Assembly (NCBI GenBank): GCA_029851415.1
Contig: CM056744.1
Coordinates: 17,243,268-17,307,267 of the forward strand
Origin: Eretmocerus hayati
Lineage: Eukaryota > Arthropoda > Insecta > Hymenoptera > Aphelinidae
Direction: 5' to 3'
Length of the DNA: 64,000 nucleotides
Position numbers and translations under genes: made by a program. Numbering within the stretch: the stretch's first letter is position 1; every line of letters begins with the position of its first letter. Of this stretch, positions 31,969 to 45,245 are shown one piece after another. The notes under the pieces were generated by a model. The model worked only from the letters and a program-made list of their open reading frames with translations. It was not told where the DNA came from and searched no databases.

Positions 31969-34900
31969 TTGCTTATGTTCAAGACATGGTCTTTGTCAAT
32001 GATCTCCTGTCTCTCTTAAGACAAATTAGGACGGGAAGCGTGACATTTCGACATGTCTGCATAAGGGAGGGGTGGGTGGGTGGGGGGGGGGTGATCACGG
32101 GATCATAACATTTTGTGACAATACAACGTCCAATTCGGATGATCATTAAAAAATTATTCGAGCTCCTCAAGCGTTACAATTATAGATTGTGATTTCAGGT
32201 TCGTATGGAACTATTCAATTTGAGTCCATCGAAATGAATAAGTGGAAATAATTCAAGCGACATATTTCGTTTTTACCTTGTATTTTTCATGGCCACAGTG
32301 TACGAAAGGAAAAGAGCGCAATCTTATCGCGCATGTGAATTAGGATAATTACTCAATTCAAGCTTCAAATTACTGCCAAGCGTGGAGAATTTGGATACCA
32401 TGACCTGTTCACTCTAGCTATCGCCATGTGAGTGAATTGTTTTCTTATAACCATAGCGATGGTTCACCGTTCAAATAATACAATCACGCACAGGTACAGA
32501 ATAGTACCCAGATTTTCTTGCGCTACACCCGCGACTCACACAGGGGATCTTGTTCTGATAGATTTTGCGAACTCTTGAGTTGAACACCCATCTCGAAGTT
32601 GATTTAAGACCAAGCGTGTGACAGCAATATCATCAACAGACTGATCTCATACAAATTGTGTCAATACAATTATTTTTCATTGGTCACAAACTCTTTTATA
32701 TCAGGCCTTAAAATATCCCCTGCTTGTAACAATGACAGAAAGTGTGCACTCAAAAGTTCAAAGTTAGTAATGAAATGGTAGATGGTTTCACAAACGTTTC
32801 GGCTTATCAACGTGATTCGTATAGTTGGCGCAAATTTCTTAATGCTGATGAATTCACATTGAGTTCAGTCGTGAAAATATGAGAAATTATTCGCTTTGTG
32901 GAAACTCAGAAGACACATTCATCTTATAAACCGTACGTGCTGAATTTTTGACCCAAATAAATGTCAGTGCATCTCACGTCAACATAATTCTATATATTAC
33001 TCATTGATGCGAGAACTAGGTAGAAACGAATTCGAGCACGTAATGACTAATACCGACAATCCTTCTCTCCCATTTATTATTGACCCATAAGAAATTTGCT
33101 TGAAGCAGAATACTTAGCCCACATCCTTTATTAGTTCATGGTTGATATTATCTTCTACCTATGGAAGTATTTGTCATCATCTTCACAACGTCACGCCTAT
33201 TATAGCACAAAACAATATGGCGGCCTCGTTTTTAGGTCCTCCATTTCTCACGCGCCGAATCAATTCACTACAAAAGAATATGCCGATCCGGCAAAATGAC
33301 TTGCAGATTCCTCTATCAAAAATCATCTTTCACAAGGATAAAATAGGGTTGACGCCACTGTCTAGTCCTTGAAACAAAAAAAAATTCATCCTTATCTAGC
33401 GCATCACATAGTGCTCGAATGTTGACCTAACCTCATTTACATACATACCACACCAAATCACCTAAGGTCTGCTAACCCCTCCCACCTATAGTAAAAACAC
33501 CTCATATCACAAATCGATTTGTCACAATTCGTATAGGAAATGAGCCACGCATTATACCAACACCTCACCCAAAAATAATAATCAGAGGAAAGAACAAGAA
33601 CGTAGCCACGTCTCCCATTGAAAAACGCACATAACCTCGATCTTGCTTAGAGAGATAATAGAGTGGCCTTGCCCTCAAGCTTGACGATATTATTTCCATA
33701 GCACACAACCTTGTATGAGGCACACAACATTGTGGGCAGGTTACACACCTATATTAGTGTAATTGAATAATGATTTCCCGACACGGTTGTATAGAACTTG
33801 GTATAATACGTGTTCGAGCAACAACATAATACATATAGTAATACATATAGTGCAAGCGTTACCGCAAAGTTTAAGCATTTTTAATCGTATGATCTCGATG
33901 ACGATGTGTAGTTTACATCTATATGGTTCAAATTGATGATGTCAGAGAGGCAATGATTAGCGGATGTGTATCTGAATTGTGACCAACGAATAAAAATTCG
34001 CATAAATGTAATATTACGTGATAGGCATGGACAGAAAAAAATCCGATCTTATGATCAAGGCCGCATGAAACGTAATCAAAACCGGTGTAAGTATCGCGTG
34101 CACCTGCGACACTGATGCACAGATGATGGTGAATGAGTGGCACAATTACGTTGATTCGTCTTGCTCTCGATTCCGATGAGTATCACACGGGTGTTCGAAG
34201 GAATTTGGAAAAACTCTGATGTCTAATATATGTGTAGGGAAATAGCTCGAAAACTTGCGCGAGGATACATTTTATCAAAGTTCTGATTGAGGATTTACAT
34301 GAATGTTCGAGCGAAGTTTGATGAAGATTTGCAAAATGATTCCGAATTTTAATCCTTCCGAATTTTCGGCTCTCGAAAATTTGGTTTTCCGAATTTTTGA
34401 CTTTACGAATAACTAACCCCACACTAGAAGCTTCTAGATCGATTAACGCAGCCCTTTTCCCTTCTTTTTGATGAAGATTAACAGGCCTGAAGATTAATCA
34501 TTTCAGAATGAGCTACAGGATTCACATATTAAAATTCCATTCTTCGATACACGGAATATTAGTTACAATTTAGGATATCATGATGAATATAACGTGTGTT
34601 ATTTTTTGTAATGAACTTTACGAAAAGATTAAGATGAAGTGTTATCAATTTTCACCAATCTGAGTGAAAAAATTGCAGATCTATGGATGAGAAATTCACC
34701 TTCTATTTAAAAGTAAAAGAAAAGTCATACATTTGCCTTGAATTATACAAATTTTGCATTAGTCGTTGGCAAAAATTTCAGGAACATTCTTTCAAACTAT
34801 AATTTATGGAAAGAAAATGAATGAGTTATGAGAGTTGTGCGCGAGCGCGATTCAGTTTTTTAAATAGGCTAACGCGGTTATACTATCAACCCATAGATTA

Positions 34901-35070
34901 ACGTGTGATAATTTATGATAATGATGAAGGAAAAAATTATATCATGAAAGATATTGTGGATTTTTCGTCCTTGATGATAAATATTGAAGTTGGTGTCTTG
35001 TCGATTTTGAAGGACGGTGGGGAATTAAATCAATTCCCAAAAGTAATGAAAAAATTATAATTTCATAATA
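31969..35070. other. Non-coding stretch of about 3 kb
   Basis: No gene recognised on either strand. It holds a G-rich run (GGGTGGGTGGGTGGGGGG) at about 32070-32092. Frames near 33142-33372 and 33928-34422 are short and unsupported. Confidence 0.3.
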
Positions 35071-35279
35071 GTACATTTCGATACAAGGGCGTGAAACGTT
35101 TTATTCGCGTCCGAGTGATGGGTTTTCGGCCCGAGCCGTAGGCGAGGGTCGGAATCATCACGAGGATGTGAATAATAGGTTTTACGGCCGTGTATCCAAC
35201 TATACTTTTCGATAAACTGTGAGTAAAAGTCGACAAACTGTGCGCAAAGTGCACTTTTACGTACAGTGTATCGAAAAAA
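35071..35279 (+). mobile_element. Element L unit, copy 2
   Basis: Nearly identical over its length to 4889-5099 (GTACATTTCGATACAAGGGC to CAGTGTATCGAAAAA), differing at few positions by eye. It lacks the outer ends seen in copy 1. Confidence 0.75.
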
Positions 35280-35848
35280 TGAGTTATTCTATATTACCGC
35301 AAAATATCTATTCGAAAATATGACCATTTACTGAATTTGCCAAGGCTAGTAACTTGTGTGCCTTTGAAGAATTCTGTTAAAAGTAATTTTGGTACGCACA
35401 ATAAGCTTGATATAATTTTCTGGTGAATTTCATTCGACCTTCACAGAAAAAACAAAGATCACTTTTGTTTTTATCATATCGACCTTTGGGTTTTTTTAAT
35501 CCATTGGAATTTCCGCTCGGTAATTACGGAATCGTTTTAAGCGTCCTTTTTTTTGGCTCGTTCTGATTTCATTATCTGATCAGCTGATGTGTTGTGGACT
35601 CTATTATAATATATTGTGCCTCAATCTATCCAAGCACCACAAGACACAATCTAAAATTTTATCAACGTGATCAAAGATCACGTAAAAGAATCAAAAAATC
35701 ATTTTTTTTACAATATCTCAATAATATGCCAGAAAATCACGATTTCTTGCTCTGCTTGGATGAATCAGACTCGTAATTGAAAATTATTGGTCACATTCAT
35801 CACCTGTAGTAACCTTCAACGATTTATACTCCTGAAATATCGCTAGTA

Positions 35849-36830
35849 GACTAGGCGAAATTACCGCAATCGCTTGCAAAAATAGAAAAATGAAAATTCT
35901 TTCTGGGATCCCCTTCGGAAGAAGACTCTTCTGATCCTGGGAATGCATGTTTCCAAGCCGAACTCTGGAGCAAAATTGTTTAAACCGAAATTGCTTAAAT
36001 AAATTATAAAAATCACTTTTTCGATCCAAAACCATTGGATTAAGGTAATTTGGGACATTTTAAGCAAAAAGTTACTCTTGTCATTTTCCTCTAGGAGCCA
36101 TTGTTTTTGAGCTACGAGCATTTTAAAGTTGGAAAAACGCGAATTTTGCGATTTTGAATACCAAAAAAAAAGCAATAACAAAGCAAAAAAGCAATGTTTT
36201 CAGTGAGCAAATCCGTTCACTAGAATATCCTCTACAAGATCCAACAGCAATACCTGATGTTTCCGGCCGGGAACAACTCTTTTTTTGAGATTGTTCAACG
36301 CACTGTTTTTAGTTGCGACAGTATAGCTATATATATATCGTTCGGCAGTGTATATAGCTATACTGTCTCAACTAAAAACAGTGCGTTGAACAATCTCAAA
36401 AAAAGAGTTGTTCCCGGCCGGAAACATCAGGTATTGCTGGTGGATCTTGTAGAGGATATTCTAGTGAACAGATTTGCTCACTGGAAACAATGCTTTTTTG
36501 CTTTGTTATTGCTTTTTTTTGGTATTCAAAATGACAAAATTCGCGTTTTTCCAACTTTAAAATGCTCGTAGCTTAAAAACAATGGCTTCTAGAGGAAGAT
36601 GACAAGAGTAACTTTTTGCTTAAAATGTCCCAAATTACGTTAATCCAATGGTTTTGGATCAAAAAGTGATTTTTATAATTTGTTTAAACAATTTCGGTTT
36701 AAACAATTTTGCACCAGAGTTGGGCTTGGAAACAATCATTCCCAGGATCAGAAGGGTCTTCCGAAGGGGATCCCAGAAAAAATTTTCATTTTTCTATTTT
36801 TGCAAGCGATTGCGGTAATTTCGCCTAGTC
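35849..36830. mobile_element. Giant fold-back element, 982 bp, about 480-bp arms
   Basis: GACTAGGCGAAATTACCGCA (35849) is the complement of the right end (36830); TA at 35847-35848 and 36831-36832. Pairing runs to a short TATATATATCGTTCGG loop near 36337. Mismatches are few and spread out. No coding capacity. Confidence 0.88.
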
Positions 36831-36832
36831 TA

Positions 36833-38880
36833 TATATAGGCACCTCGAGGTATAATGCTCTATATAGTGATGACGTTATGAGTAGTAAATTTGACCATTG
36901 TAAGATGCTCACGGAAGGTAATGTGGATTCAAAAAGGCATATATACTCATATTCAAATATTGAATTGTACGAGTATTCTATTGTGACGATCAGTGAACTA
37001 AAACATTCATCGATAAATGATAAAGAATTTCACCCAAGATATTGAGTATTCTCGAACATATCGAATCAAATATTCGAAATTGAATCAATAAAAAAATTTC
37101 ACGACAGCTAGGGCTTTGACCAGTTATTTTCATCGAAAAATTCCGATAATTAATAAACGATTTCCCGTCATCAACTCGAGACCCCCCCCCCCCCCCAAAA
37201 CGATCAAATCGCTCGAATTAAATTATTCCATCCAATTCCAACGTGAAAATATTCACACCCTCGCTCTATAAATAATAAACGAAACAATATCACCAAGGAA
37301 TCATGATCCATTTTTACACTACAAAAATCCAATCGATATTGTGTGCTCTTCATACGACATTGAATAAAAAGATACACACATTCATCGTTCGCGCCTCATG
37401 ATAAAAATCCTCGATTAATCATTTTCATATCTTCAGCCCCACATCGCATCAAATTACTCTCATTGCAATCACAAATATCATCATTATTCACTAAGCATCA
37501 GCTCTAATACTTGCATTGTGACTATCATCAAGACCAAAGTGATGTCCATACGATGCATTTTGTATGCAATATGCATCGTTCGTACGCCCGATGTCGCAAT
37601 ATATGAAATACAAGTGTCACGATGAGAATTCTTATGCTATGCCGTCATGCAGTCCTTATACTAATGGATTATTTCAATTTTCTTCCATCGTCTCCAAACA
37701 AATTTTCATTCACACCTCGTTTCAAAGTCAAGCTTTACTATTTTGACTCATTTTTTGAATATATTTTTTTTAACATTACATATAACACAGCATTTTGACA
37801 TTACGTGTGGAAAAATTTTGTGTGTATGTGTGTTTTACAAAAATTGTAGTGAAGGCGCGAGTGCAATATTATGCGCAGCGATGATCTCACGCATGACGCG
37901 TGTGTCGAGCGTCATATTAATGAGTTTTGGGTTATTATTACAACGAGGTTGTCCCATACAGTGCTACGATCTATATATTTACGTGCATTATTATTCTCTT
38001 GTTTTTGAGCGCGTGCGACAATCACTCGGCGTAACGAGTGTAATAGTCGTAAAGATGAGTTTGGAGAATTTTCTATGATGCATTGCGTGTATTACAAGTA
38101 TTGCGCATTTGGTATGGCGGAATAGCCCACGTTAATGCACTGATTGGGAGGGTTCTGACTAGATTTTTCAGATCGAAATAATTTAGCCAATGATTTTTAT
38201 TCTTGGTTATTTATAGAGAATGGTGCATACTTCAAAATCATACATGGCTCAGAAAAAACCTGGAAGTGATTTCATTTGACTGACCAGTCAAAAAAAATTT
38301 TCTCTTCAAAAATGATTTGAAAAATCGGAGAAACACATCGAGAGAGCCATCCGGAACGTGATTTGAAAATTTTTTTTAATTTCCCAGAGGAGCTGGCCTG
38401 AGCCAAGAGGTTGGATATAACACATGGGTGATTTCCCCCAAAGCAATTCATGACTGGGGAAGTGATACACGATATGTCACTGTGAAATGATAACAACCAG
38501 AAACGGGCTCTCAGGGTGGTTTCAGGTTTTTGTATGCTGAATGTCACGGTTGCTGGTCGGATAATTCTTGCAGATCGTCAAACTTTGAGTGAAAATATAT
38601 GTTTCCGACTTTTCTTAGCACGATTCGTTGCTAGAAAAGTTATTAAGAATAACAAAAACGTGCTCCAGGTAAAAACGGTCTTTCACTTTTGTAGGCTATG
38701 TCACGAGCGAAAACTTTACAAGAAAATTTTATATTGGTTTTTCAAACAGTTATCAAATTATCGATCAAATTCCTTGTAAGTCGATGAAAAGAAGACGTGA
38801 TTGATTCTACAGCGAGCACTAAAGTCCCATCTTCTCTCTAATTCAGTGTCTTGAATTATACTTGATTCATGGAGCGTACA
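36833..38880. other. Non-coding stretch of about 2 kb
   Basis: No gene recognised. It contains a 15-nt C run at 37182-37196 and AT-rich DNA. Open frames at 37743-38078 and 38272-38779 have no support. Confidence 0.3.
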
Positions 38881-39085
38881 AAAAATCCTTTATAGCACTC
38901 TAACCTAAAAATCGCAACTTTGAACATGATTTTTGAATTCTCGTGCCATAAATTATCTTATGAGACTGTGTGCAGATGGTTTTTTTTATTACGAAGGACT
39001 TATAGCACTCGCTTCGCTCGTGCCATAAACAGTCCTTCGTACAAAACTACCCATCTACGTGCAGTGTCATAATATACTATCTTAT
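38881..39085 (-). mobile_element. Fold-back element K, copy 2 (uninterrupted)
   Basis: Hairpin 38961-39069 with CACTCGCTTCGCTCGTG at its centre, followed on the minus strand by the tail TTTATGGCACGAGAATTC and CAAAAATCATGTTC. It is the intact counterpart of the split copy at 787-1960 and supplies the empty site for element J. Confidence 0.75.
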
Positions 39086-40498
39086 TATCGTTGGGATTTC
39101 CAAAAGTTTTTACAAAAAAAATACGTGTTAATCACTACGAAAACACCATCCAAACTCTAAGAGACAGAAAATTCAAGATGGGTAATGTCAAAAAGCTCTT
39201 AGAAATAGAGTACAATGGCTTGCATGAATTCCCACGGATCTCAATACCTCTTATGAAATCATATCGATCTTCAAAATCAAAATCTTGAACACGACGCCCG
39301 ATCAATGAGAACCAAACTTGCATAGTTGACTAATTATATTCAGTCATCATTAGTTAAGTATGAGACAAAAGTTCAATGACCACATTCTTTTTCTCTGAAA
39401 TGATGTCTCATCGAACTTCTTACATAACCAGCTGTTTGGGGTAACTCATCAAACAAGTGATCCATTGATTTTTCAATTAATTTTCTACTAAAAAATCAAA
39501 TTTCCGCATTTCCGTGCAAAATTTGTACAAACTTGAGATGACAAGATCATTATTATACTTGAATCTCACTAATGCATTCGTTTCAAAACTAGGCAAGATG
39601 AAAAAATCTAGAGAGCACAATCCCGCAAAACTCAGCTTATTAAGTAATATAGATTCTGCTCCATTACCAAACTAGGTAAAAGTCCTAGGGTCTCACTCCA
39701 CCTAAAGAGTAAAATAAAACTAGTAGCATTTTGCACGTGGGTTATAGACATAGGCTTTCAAAAACAGGTTCCCTTAATAAAGCTCACAATTCCGGACGAT
39801 AATTTATTTCTGGTTCTCAAAAGAGTAGTATTGATCCCGAAAAAAAAAATCATCTCGGATCACTGATGTGCCGATTTCCTTGCTCTTTGTAAACACAGGT
39901 AAACCGGCGTTTGTATTATAATGATTAGATAACACTAATACCTCACCAGCAAATGTATTCGATTATATATACTTTCACCGGTTTGGGTTCATACACTTCT
40001 CTGATGGTTAAAAACACTTTCTAATGGGATGCAGACGAACCTCTTACGGAAATCTCCGTGTACATACACACGTTTAACATACAAAATCTACCTGTTGGAG
40101 CGCATGTTATGTTCATTGCATTTGCTGGCCGACGAGAGAGCCAAGGTCACATCATTTGACGGCCACCATTGCGAGGAAGGAGAATGATTTCTGGGTCAGC
40201 TTTTTTTTTTATTTAGCACCGTAAAGTGTCAAGAGAGGAAGATAGAAAGAGAGGGAGAGAGATCAAACCAATGGGTTTACCAAAGTAGGCCACACGAGCT
40301 TCCACGTGTTTTTCTTGATTTTGGAGTGAAGATTTAGATGTTGAGGTTATAGTCTGGAATAGATAGTTGTTCTTGATATTTTTTGACGTGATAAGGAGCA
40401 TTATTTTTTAGAACGCGTTTGATCTTGTAAGGTCGTTAAAATTTACGTGAGAGCATTGCAAGGTGAGAAAATAGCTGGAACAATGTGGAAAAGGTAAA
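39086..40498. other. Non-coding stretch
   Basis: No gene, RNA or element recognised. Purine-rich GAGAGGAAGATAGAAAGAG at about 40233 is the only low-complexity patch noted. Confidence 0.3.
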
Positions 40499-40500
40499 TA

Positions 40501-41549
40501 CACTGCCGATCAAGAGTTTCAGAACACCCAAAATTCCCCCCCCCCCCATTTTGTAAATGGATCCACGAGGCTCTACTTGACCAAAAAGGACTTTGTCAGA
40601 GCTCATTTCCAAGGTCTTTTCACGTACTTCAAGATGGCATTACTCATTTTCATCATTGCGAATCTGGATCTTACCAATTTGAGCTTGAGAAGGGGCCAAT
40701 TTCGATGACTTGGAAAAATCTCCTGGCTCCGGTAGCTCAAAGGTACAAGAATATTCCGGAATAGATCTAGAAGGACCTAAAAGTACAGGTCTTGAGCTTT
40801 AAAATCGTTTTCCAATATCCTTCTATACCACACTTCTACTTCGAGCAATCACATTTCCTGAGAAGAAAGATTTTTCGCTAAAACTAACACCTAAATTCCA
40901 AAAAGACAAACAATTGCGAAGACAATTGCGTTTGAAGGAGAATATAATCTCTGATCCTGGTATCTATCTTCTAAATCAAGATCAGAAGAACGAGAAACCT
41001 TTCCAACGTGACCCTAAAAGTGAATTTCTTCGTCATTTTTTAATAAGGGTGCTACTTTTTTCGGGAAAACTCTCCCTAGAGAAAATATCATAGCTCGAAG
41101 TAGAAGTGACGTAGAAGGATGTTGGAAAACGGATTTGTAAGCTTCATACTTGTACTTCCAGGTCCTTTCAGATCTATTCCGGAATACTCCTGTTCCTTTG
41201 AGCTGTCTGGGCCAGAAGATTCTTCCAAAAATCATTAAAATTGGCACTTTTTTAAGCTCAAATTGGGAAGATCCAGAATCCTACTGATGAAGACGAATAA
41301 CGCCATCTTGAAGTACGTGAAAAGACCTCTAAAATGAGCTCTGATGAATTAAAACAAGAATGAAAAACTTCCGAATAATTTTTACATAGAAAAAATGGTG
41401 GGGGCCCCTTTTTGAGTCATTTTGGTGGGGGTCTGTAGGCCTAGGCCTTCAGGCCTATTCTGTAGATCCGGCGCTGGGTAGAGCCTCGTAGATCCACTTA
41501 GAAAATCGAAAAAAAATGTTGAGTGTCCTGAAACTTTTGACCGGCGTTG
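40501..41549. mobile_element. Tc1-type fold-back element, 1,049 bp
   Basis: Left end CACTGCCGATCAAGAGTTTC and right end complementary to CAACGCCGGTCAAAAGTTTC, the usual Tc1-like TIR form, with TA at 40499-40500 and 41550-41551. Long arms pair through GTAGAGCCTCG, AAGATGGCATTACTC-like and GGAATAGATCT blocks to about 40870 and from about 41060. A 12-nt C run lies at 40536-40547. No transposase. Confidence 0.82.
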
Positions 41550-41551
41550 TA

Positions 41552-43020
41552 GAAGTGCTAAAGCTGTTGGAAGAGCAACTGCAGAGAATTTTCGCGAAGC
41601 TAATTTTGAGCACGAGCCTAAGAAATGAGCGAAAGCTGGAAGTTCTGTAGTTTTATCGATCTTCTCAATAGTTTCAGATTAGAATATTTGTCGAATGCGA
41701 AATTTGTGGGTAAAATTTTCTGTAGTGCAATATTCAATGGAAACTGAGGGAAATTGCTTTTTGGATGGCTAATGAACGAATCAGACTTTTTAAAGCTCCC
41801 GAGTCCCATGGGACTATGATCATTTTCAAACCAATTCCATGGAATGATCATCCTCAAAGTAAATCCACATTTTCTCGAGACCATATGCATCAACTCATCT
41901 AGGTATAGCCCAAAAATAGGTCTCATCAAACAAAGCTCGTTAAATCTTGATCTTCAAAGTTGGATTCATCTCCTGCACACTTCATGTGACGAAACAATAA
42001 TCATTCAAATCGATCACAAATTTCAATATTCTTGAACTATTCAACAAAATTTCGGCAGATTTTGCAAATATCTTCTAGATAACGCAGTTTCCATTTCATG
42101 GCTGCTGCATGAATAATTCTCTTCATTATTTCATTGTATCACAAAAAAATTCCGATCGATTCCATGCCTTCTACAAAATCGCACAGAAACTAAAGTCTAT
42201 TTCGATGACACTTTTCTAACGACGTAACATAGTACGTAATACATAGACCAATCAGATATCTATCCTGCTTATCGCATCGCTTCAAAAAGTATCTCTCAGA
42301 CAGATGAGACAGAATCCAATGCCTTTGCAAAGACTGAAATCTTGTAGAGGTATGATGCGGTAGTAGATTTCTACTCGTATACAGCCAGACGTGGAGAAAG
42401 CCAGAGTCAACTTGGTATAAGTATATAAGTACGGAAGGCACCTGTTCTCATCTCAGAGATTCTTCTTTCCTTAACTTGAGATAACTAACGTTTATATACT
42501 TGTATGTGTGTAAATTGCCAATGTTAAAATATTCTGTTTATGTGTTGACTGAAGGTTTTTTTCTTGGTTTCGTGACGTGGGTACCCAGGTTTGCAAAAAA
42601 ATTATGAAGAAAATACTACCTAATTGTGCATCTTGAGCATGTTTAGAAACCGTTTGAAGATTAATTGTGAATGCTATGATTTTACAAAAAAAAAAAAAAA
42701 AAAAAATGGACTGGGAAATGTGGCTAACTTTTTTCTCGGCAACCGTACAGTTTGGAAATGGTGCTTCCGTGTTCGTCTTCATTTGTTTGTGTATGTAGAG
42801 TTCGGATGTTTGAGTACATAGCATCACATTCATCAGTTTTGTCGTACCAATTGGTGCAATTACTTGATTTTTATGGTTATACATTCAACAAAGGTGATAA
42901 GAGTAAACATTTGGTGACATTTCTTTCGATTAATTAGGTGAGTTGGAGGATACATAAAAATCGATGAAATAAAGAATTCATCTGGGGATCTGATTAGAAA
43001 TTCAATACAATGATGCAAAA
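41552..43020. other. Non-coding stretch with a 21-nt A run
   Basis: A-run at 42686-42706. The 200 bp before it show no recognisable retroelement, so I do not call it a LINE or processed copy. No gene recognised elsewhere. Confidence 0.3.
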
Positions 43021-43500
43021 TGGTGCATTTCGATACAAGGGTGGGAAGATTTTTTTCGCGTCCGAGTGATAGGTTTCCGGCCTGAGCAGTAGGCAAAGGT
43101 CGGAATCAATACGAGGATGCAAAATATAGTTTTTACGCCCGTGTATCGAACTGTAATTTTCGACAAACTGTCCGAGAAAGTGGAAAATCAGTGCGGAAAA
43201 GATACTTTTCTGCACAGCGTGTCGAAAAATAGGGTTTACTCTAGTGTATCGAATTATACTTCTGATTAGTCTAACCTAAAAATGCCGCGTTTAAATAGGA
43301 TTTTAGGGTTCTCGTAATGAAAAAAAAATCCGCACCTTACCTGCAAGCCCATTTCGGGCTTGCTTCGCTCGACAAACAAACTGTCCTGATGCCGAAAATG
43401 GGCTACCGCGCTCAGTACGGAAATATATTATTTTGATGAGCTGTGATGTGAAGTCGTCAAACTGTGCGCAAAGTACACTTTCATGTACAGCGTATCAAAA
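43021..43500 (+). mobile_element. Element L-related composite, copy 3
   Basis: Starts TGCATTTCGATACAAGGGTG and follows the L unit with more divergence. Around 43270-43330 it carries a tail (CTAACCTAAAAATGCCGCGT) also present at 54530-54600 and similar to the tail of element K, then a hairpin with GGGCTTGCTTCGCTCG. It ends with another GCGCAAAGTACACTTTCATG block. Confidence 0.55.
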
Positions 43501-43560
43501 ATAGTGTAGTTTAGTATGTTTGAAGGCGAGTCAAAGTCCATTCAAAGTTAGGCGTGAGTA

Positions 43561-44784
43561 GGGGAGAGTAGGACGAAACTGGACGGATTTTGCAGTGGGG
43601 CTATCTGACGATACTTGGGACTAGGCGCACTATGGGACTTTGAAGTTCAACTATTGAATAGATTGTAATTTTTCAGACCCCTAGGTCCTAGCGTTCATAC
43701 TTTTCTGTGAGTTGAAAGAAAAATCTGTCCAAATTCGCCCCGCGTTTGGGGGCACTTTAGGACAGTTTTGGGGTCAAATTTTGACAGCCTTCCAAAATTG
43801 AGGTATACGGCATTATTCTTTACCTTTTAGAGGCGCATTTGCTCATCAAAACACGTGGTAATAACCCAGAACCAAGAGGGAAACCCGCCTGAGACTTTTA
43901 CATCCTCCCATAGCCCGAGCAAGCGAGCCATTTTTGTGTCATTCTTCACTATTATTGAAATAGGCACTTTATTGGTGCACTACCGTCTTCAGCAATCAGT
44001 AATCGACTCGTGGCTTCTCAGAGTTGACTTTTTCTCGTTTTTCTTCATATTGAAGGTACCCATACTTGCCCTAAGTCAACGATCCTGCTGATAGTGTGTA
44101 ACATTCAAGATAATGTCAACGAATGCGACAGTGAAAATGCGAAAATCGAGCGCTATCTTCGAACACGTAAAAAGCGACTTCTCGCCTCCAATCTGACTCC
44201 TATGACCGTCATTGGACATCGTAACTTCACTTTTTCACCCATTTTCAATCATCTAACTCACCCTGAACAACCCGCGCTTCGAAAGATTTGCACAAACGCA
44301 TACGCGCCTCGATACGCGCAATTATCCTCAAAAAACACGGACAAGCGATCGGTCGACCGGTTTTAAATGGGATTTAGCATGGTCCAAATTCGCACGCACC
44401 AATTCGTCGAAAAATGCCCCCAGGCGTTTTTTTCGCAGAATTGTGATCATTTGGGCCCAAGTGAACCGATTTTGGCCCACGACGCCTCAAAATCTTCGTT
44501 TTCTGACCTAGTTTTTGACCCCCAATTGGCGATTGAGCCAATCCACTTTTGTAGAAGCAGCGTGTGATCTTGCATTTTCAAAAGGAACCGCGTGAGGCCC
44601 TCGAAAAGCACCCCTATGTCAGCGTGGAGTCCCGCTATCGTTTTGGGACGCCTAACCGCGATAAAAACCATTGTCTGTGATGGTATTAAAAAAGAATTTG
44701 CGCGGCGAAAGCCTAGACTCGTCTCTGACCGAGCTATCTCACTTATCCAAATTTTCCCCCGTCCAATTTTACCCCACTCTCCCC
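43561..44784. mobile_element. TA-flanked iterated-motif element E
   Basis: Left GGGGAGAGTAGGACGAAACT and right end complementary to GGGGAGAGTGGGGTAAAATT; TA at 43559-43560 and 44785-44786. Related motifs inside: CTGTCCAAATTCGCCCC (43727), GGACAGTTTTGGGG (43761) and GTACCCATACTTGCCCTAA (44056). No transposase recognised; the frames at 44094-44366 and 44447-44818 have no family match. Confidence 0.75.
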
Positions 44785-44914
44785 TATTTCCTCCAAGACT
44801 ATGTGAAAACATTCCCATTGCTGGAAAAATTATTCAAATGGAATTTTGTCGCGGGATCCTTAACGAGAGACCATTTTAGATCCAAAAATTCATGTTTCCA
44901 TCATTTTCAAACTG

Positions 44915-45245
44915 ACAAGGGGAGTCCGGAGTCTCCGGGTCCTGAAATCTCACCAAAATTTCTTCACAGTTTCGTGCCACCTAGAATATGAATAACCCAA
45001 AGCAACTCTGTCAAATGGGCCCTCTGTCCGAAGTTACAGCCCATGACATTAGCATTGCCCATATAGGCCCATGTTAAAAAGTGATATATATAGATATACT
45101 AGCAATGTTGACGTTTCTGGCTGTAGCTCAGAACAGAAGGCCCATTTGACGGAGTTGCTTTAGATTCTTCATATTCTAGGTGGTACGAAACTGTGAAAAA
45201 ATTTTGGTGAGATTTCAGGACCCGGAGACTCCGGACTCTCCTTGT
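44915..45245. repeat. Fold-back element, 331 bp
   Basis: ACAAGGGGAGTCCGGAGTCT at the left and its near complement at the right; arms of about 130 bp run through CACCAAAATTT and GGGCCCT blocks. The centre is TATATATAGATATAC. No TSD recognised. Confidence 0.8.

Noticed and set aside
42492..42706. Processed pseudogene or LINE ending in the 21-nt A run
   Set aside because: No recognisable coding or 3' UTR sequence upstream and no target duplication seen.
44447..44818. 123-codon minus-strand frame in element E
   Set aside because: Crosses the element's right end and resembles no transposase.
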